Positions 62,696 to 64,000 of a stretch of 64,000 nucleotides of DNA are shown one piece after another. The notes beneath the pieces were generated by a model that saw only the letters and a program-made list of their open reading frames with translations, was not told the DNA's origin and ran no database searches. A program made the position numbers and the translations under genes. Source of the DNA: Endozoicomonas euniceicola (GTDB taxonomy: Bacteria > Pseudomonadota > Gammaproteobacteria > Pseudomonadales > Endozoicomonadaceae); contig NZ_CP103300.1 of NCBI RefSeq assembly GCF_025562755.1, positions 992,001 through 1,056,000 of the forward strand, written 5' to 3'. The stretch's first letter is position 1. Every line of letters begins with the position of its first letter.

Positions 62696-63235
62696 ATGCA
62701 CACGACATCTGACTTGCTTAATCAGGCAATACAACTACGCATTGCAGAACTGTACTGCCTGGCAGAACGACATTTCCTGAAACGCTTTAAACGACCAGCC
62801 GTACTATTAAATCTCAGGGGGGAAACTGCCGGACAGGCATGGCCCGAGCGTAACCTGCTCAGGCTCAACAGAGTATTACTGGAAGAAAACCAACCACATT
62901 TTCTCAAGCATACGCTTGGGCATGAAGTGGCACACCTGATTGCTGAAAATGTTTATGGCAGGAAAATTCGCCCCCACGGCAAAGAGTGGAAATTTGTGAT
63001 GGAGCAGGTGTTCAATCTGCCTGCAAAACGAACACACAGCTACGACACCAGACAATCTGCTAAGCGACCATTTGCCTACAGCTGCCAGTGTCCGGAAAAA
63101 GTTATTCACCTATCAGCGGTTCGTCATAACCGGGCTGTAAAAGGAACAATTTATCAATGCGTAACCTGTAAAAGCAGGCTAAGGTTTATAGCTCCTGCAA
63201 TAAACCATTCTCAAAACTCGACACATGAACTATAA
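62696..63235 (+). CDS. sprT: SprT family zinc metalloprotease-like protein
   Basis: A 179-aa protein with the SprT motif HTLGHEVAHLIAENVYG and the HGKEWKFVMEQV segment, then a zinc ribbon with CQCPEK and CVTCKSRL. Related to SprT and the SPRTN DNA-protein crosslink protease. Its last 11 bp overlap the next gene. It is divergent from zntA. Confidence 0.88.
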   Translation: MHTTSDLLNQAIQLRIAELYCLAERHFLKRFKRPAVLLNLRGETAGQAWPERNLLRLNRVLLEENQPHFLKHTLGHEVAHLIAENVYGRKIRPHGKEWKFVMEQVFNLPAKRTHSYDTRQSAKRPFAYSCQCPEKVIHLSAVRHNRAVKGTIYQCVTCKSRLRFIAPAINHSQNSTHEL

Positions 63236-63983
63236 ACAGTGCCTGCGCTCTCTGGTTTTAGCTTGTATTATGGGAATGCCGTTCAACTCTGAATTGTATG
63301 CTGTTGAAACCCACTACTACAAAGCAATCATCAATAATTCTGAAAAGCAGGTGACCGTTGTTATTTCAACGCCAACTAAATCTGATAACTCCGTCACCGT
63401 AGAAACACACGTCGAAGGAGTGGGCAGTCTGACCTATTCCTACACGCCTACGAGTAACTCTTCAACAGGCTATACTCTACGCGTCATTGAGCCACCCTCA
63501 AATGATCCCCGCCCTGTGCAAGTAGATGGTATTAAAGCAAATTACGCCGTGAATGATTACGACTACTCTGACAATTTATACTACTGGCCTGAGGACAGTC
63601 CGGCAGTCATCAGCCCTGACGGCCATAGCCTGCAACTGCCTGTTTTTAACATTGTGTTGACTGGGCTTCAAAAACTGGGCGATGAGCCTCCCTGTATTTT
63701 TTATGGTTATCACTTTTCTACTCTTGGAGCAGACGGGGTGCTCACTCAAATTACGACTGACAACCTCTTCCGCCTAATTGAAATCGATTCAAACAATTTC
63801 CGACTGATCAGGCCTTTGACACGCCCTGAACCTGACAAATCCAATACAGAGTCAGAATCCACTGAAGGCAGTCTGCCAGACACGTCAGGGTTAAACCTCA
63901 GTGAGTTTAAAGAAAACAGGGAAGATAAAGATGACCCTGAAGGATCCTGCTCATCAGGGTGTTTCATTCACGCTACACACTAA
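63225..63983 (+). CDS. Exported protein of unknown function
   Basis: A 252-aa protein with a signal peptide (LRSLVLACIMGMPFNSELYA). It has YYKAIINNSEKQVTVVIST and a Cys-containing GDEPPCIFYGYHFSTLG; the C-terminal 60 residues are acidic and Ser-rich (NTESESTEGSLPDTSGLNLS), ending in CSSGCFIHATH. No family is recognised. Its ATG overlaps sprT by 11 bp, so it may be co-translated. Confidence 0.65.
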   Translation: MNYKQCLRSLVLACIMGMPFNSELYAVETHYYKAIINNSEKQVTVVISTPTKSDNSVTVETHVEGVGSLTYSYTPTSNSSTGYTLRVIEPPSNDPRPVQVDGIKANYAVNDYDYSDNLYYWPEDSPAVISPDGHSLQLPVFNIVLTGLQKLGDEPPCIFYGYHFSTLGADGVLTQITTDNLFRLIEIDSNNFRLIRPLTRPEPDKSNTESESTEGSLPDTSGLNLSEFKENREDKDDPEGSCSSGCFIHATH

Positions 63984-64000
63984 TATCTTGTAGAGGGCAG

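Overview
The window looks like a chromosome segment of a marine, host-associated gammaproteobacterium. I infer Endozoicomonas or a close Oceanospirillales relative from the cbb3-oxidase assembly genes with FNR and HemN, an M60 mucin-type peptidase, large secreted Sel1-repeat proteins, and lineage-specific secreted families with no recognisable domain. No database was searched, so the genus is an inference.

Layout. 1-12.5 kb is host core: ccoG-fixH-ccoI-ccoS (cytochrome cbb3 maturation), a SafE-like membrane protein, hemN behind an FNR box, a 689-aa unknown protein, fnr, apt, a lysozyme-like protein and a DksA-type zinc-finger gene. ttcA (tRNA 2-thiocytidine synthesis), behind a perfect FNR box, then starts but is cut after codon 49.

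12,501-44,065 is a 31.6-kb integrated element. It sits inside the PP-loop codons of ttcA, has imperfect inverted ends (core TATGGCATAAA) and is flanked on both sides by the 6-bp host sequence GGAAAA. Its left end carries an AT-rich operon of three tyrosine-recombinase-fold proteins (422, 552 and 767 aa) plus a 136-aa coiled-coil protein. This is the intA-tfp-intB-srap layout of strand-biased circularizing integrative elements (Tn6283/SE family). Next comes a complete second ttcA whose bases at the insertion site are changed (GGAAAA to GGGGCT, SGGKDS to SGGADS). The element therefore appears to bring a target-resistant replacement for the gene it breaks. An intact ISAs1-family IS lies 79 bp upstream of that copy.

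The cargo is mainly defence: hsdM-hsdS-orf74-darT-darG as a tightly overlapping operon, and hsdR plus a YgjP-like peptidase gene about 10 kb away on the same strand. The gap is filled by three paralogous Sel1-repeat genes (8, 10 and 20 repeats) on the other strand, a duplicated hsdR 5' end, IS30, IS1 and IS630 wrecks, a MITE, a group II intron 3' remnant, a DUF805 gene and an orphan Rap1a/Tai-type immunity gene. The right end has an XRE regulator and an IS3-type orfA.

44.07-64 kb is host again: the severed 3' part of ttcA, two DUF547 paralogues, a Bax-like glucosaminidase, a Yip1 protein, an M60 peptidase, unknown genes, fghA and adhC (glutathione-dependent formaldehyde detoxification) with a divergent LysR gene, ybiT, and a clean tandem triplication (56.9-60.7 kb) of a secreted-protein gene whose repeat unit includes the 3' end of the neighbouring zntA-type ATPase gene. 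Then come zntA with a palindromic operator candidate, sprT and a secreted protein.

How it fits together: the host genes form a low-oxygen group (FNR, cbb3 maturation, anaerobic haem synthesis, FNR-box ttcA). The element may exploit this, because the FNR-associated ttcA promoter now points straight at intA. The rescue copy would restore tRNA thiolation while the cargo gives restriction and DarTG protection.
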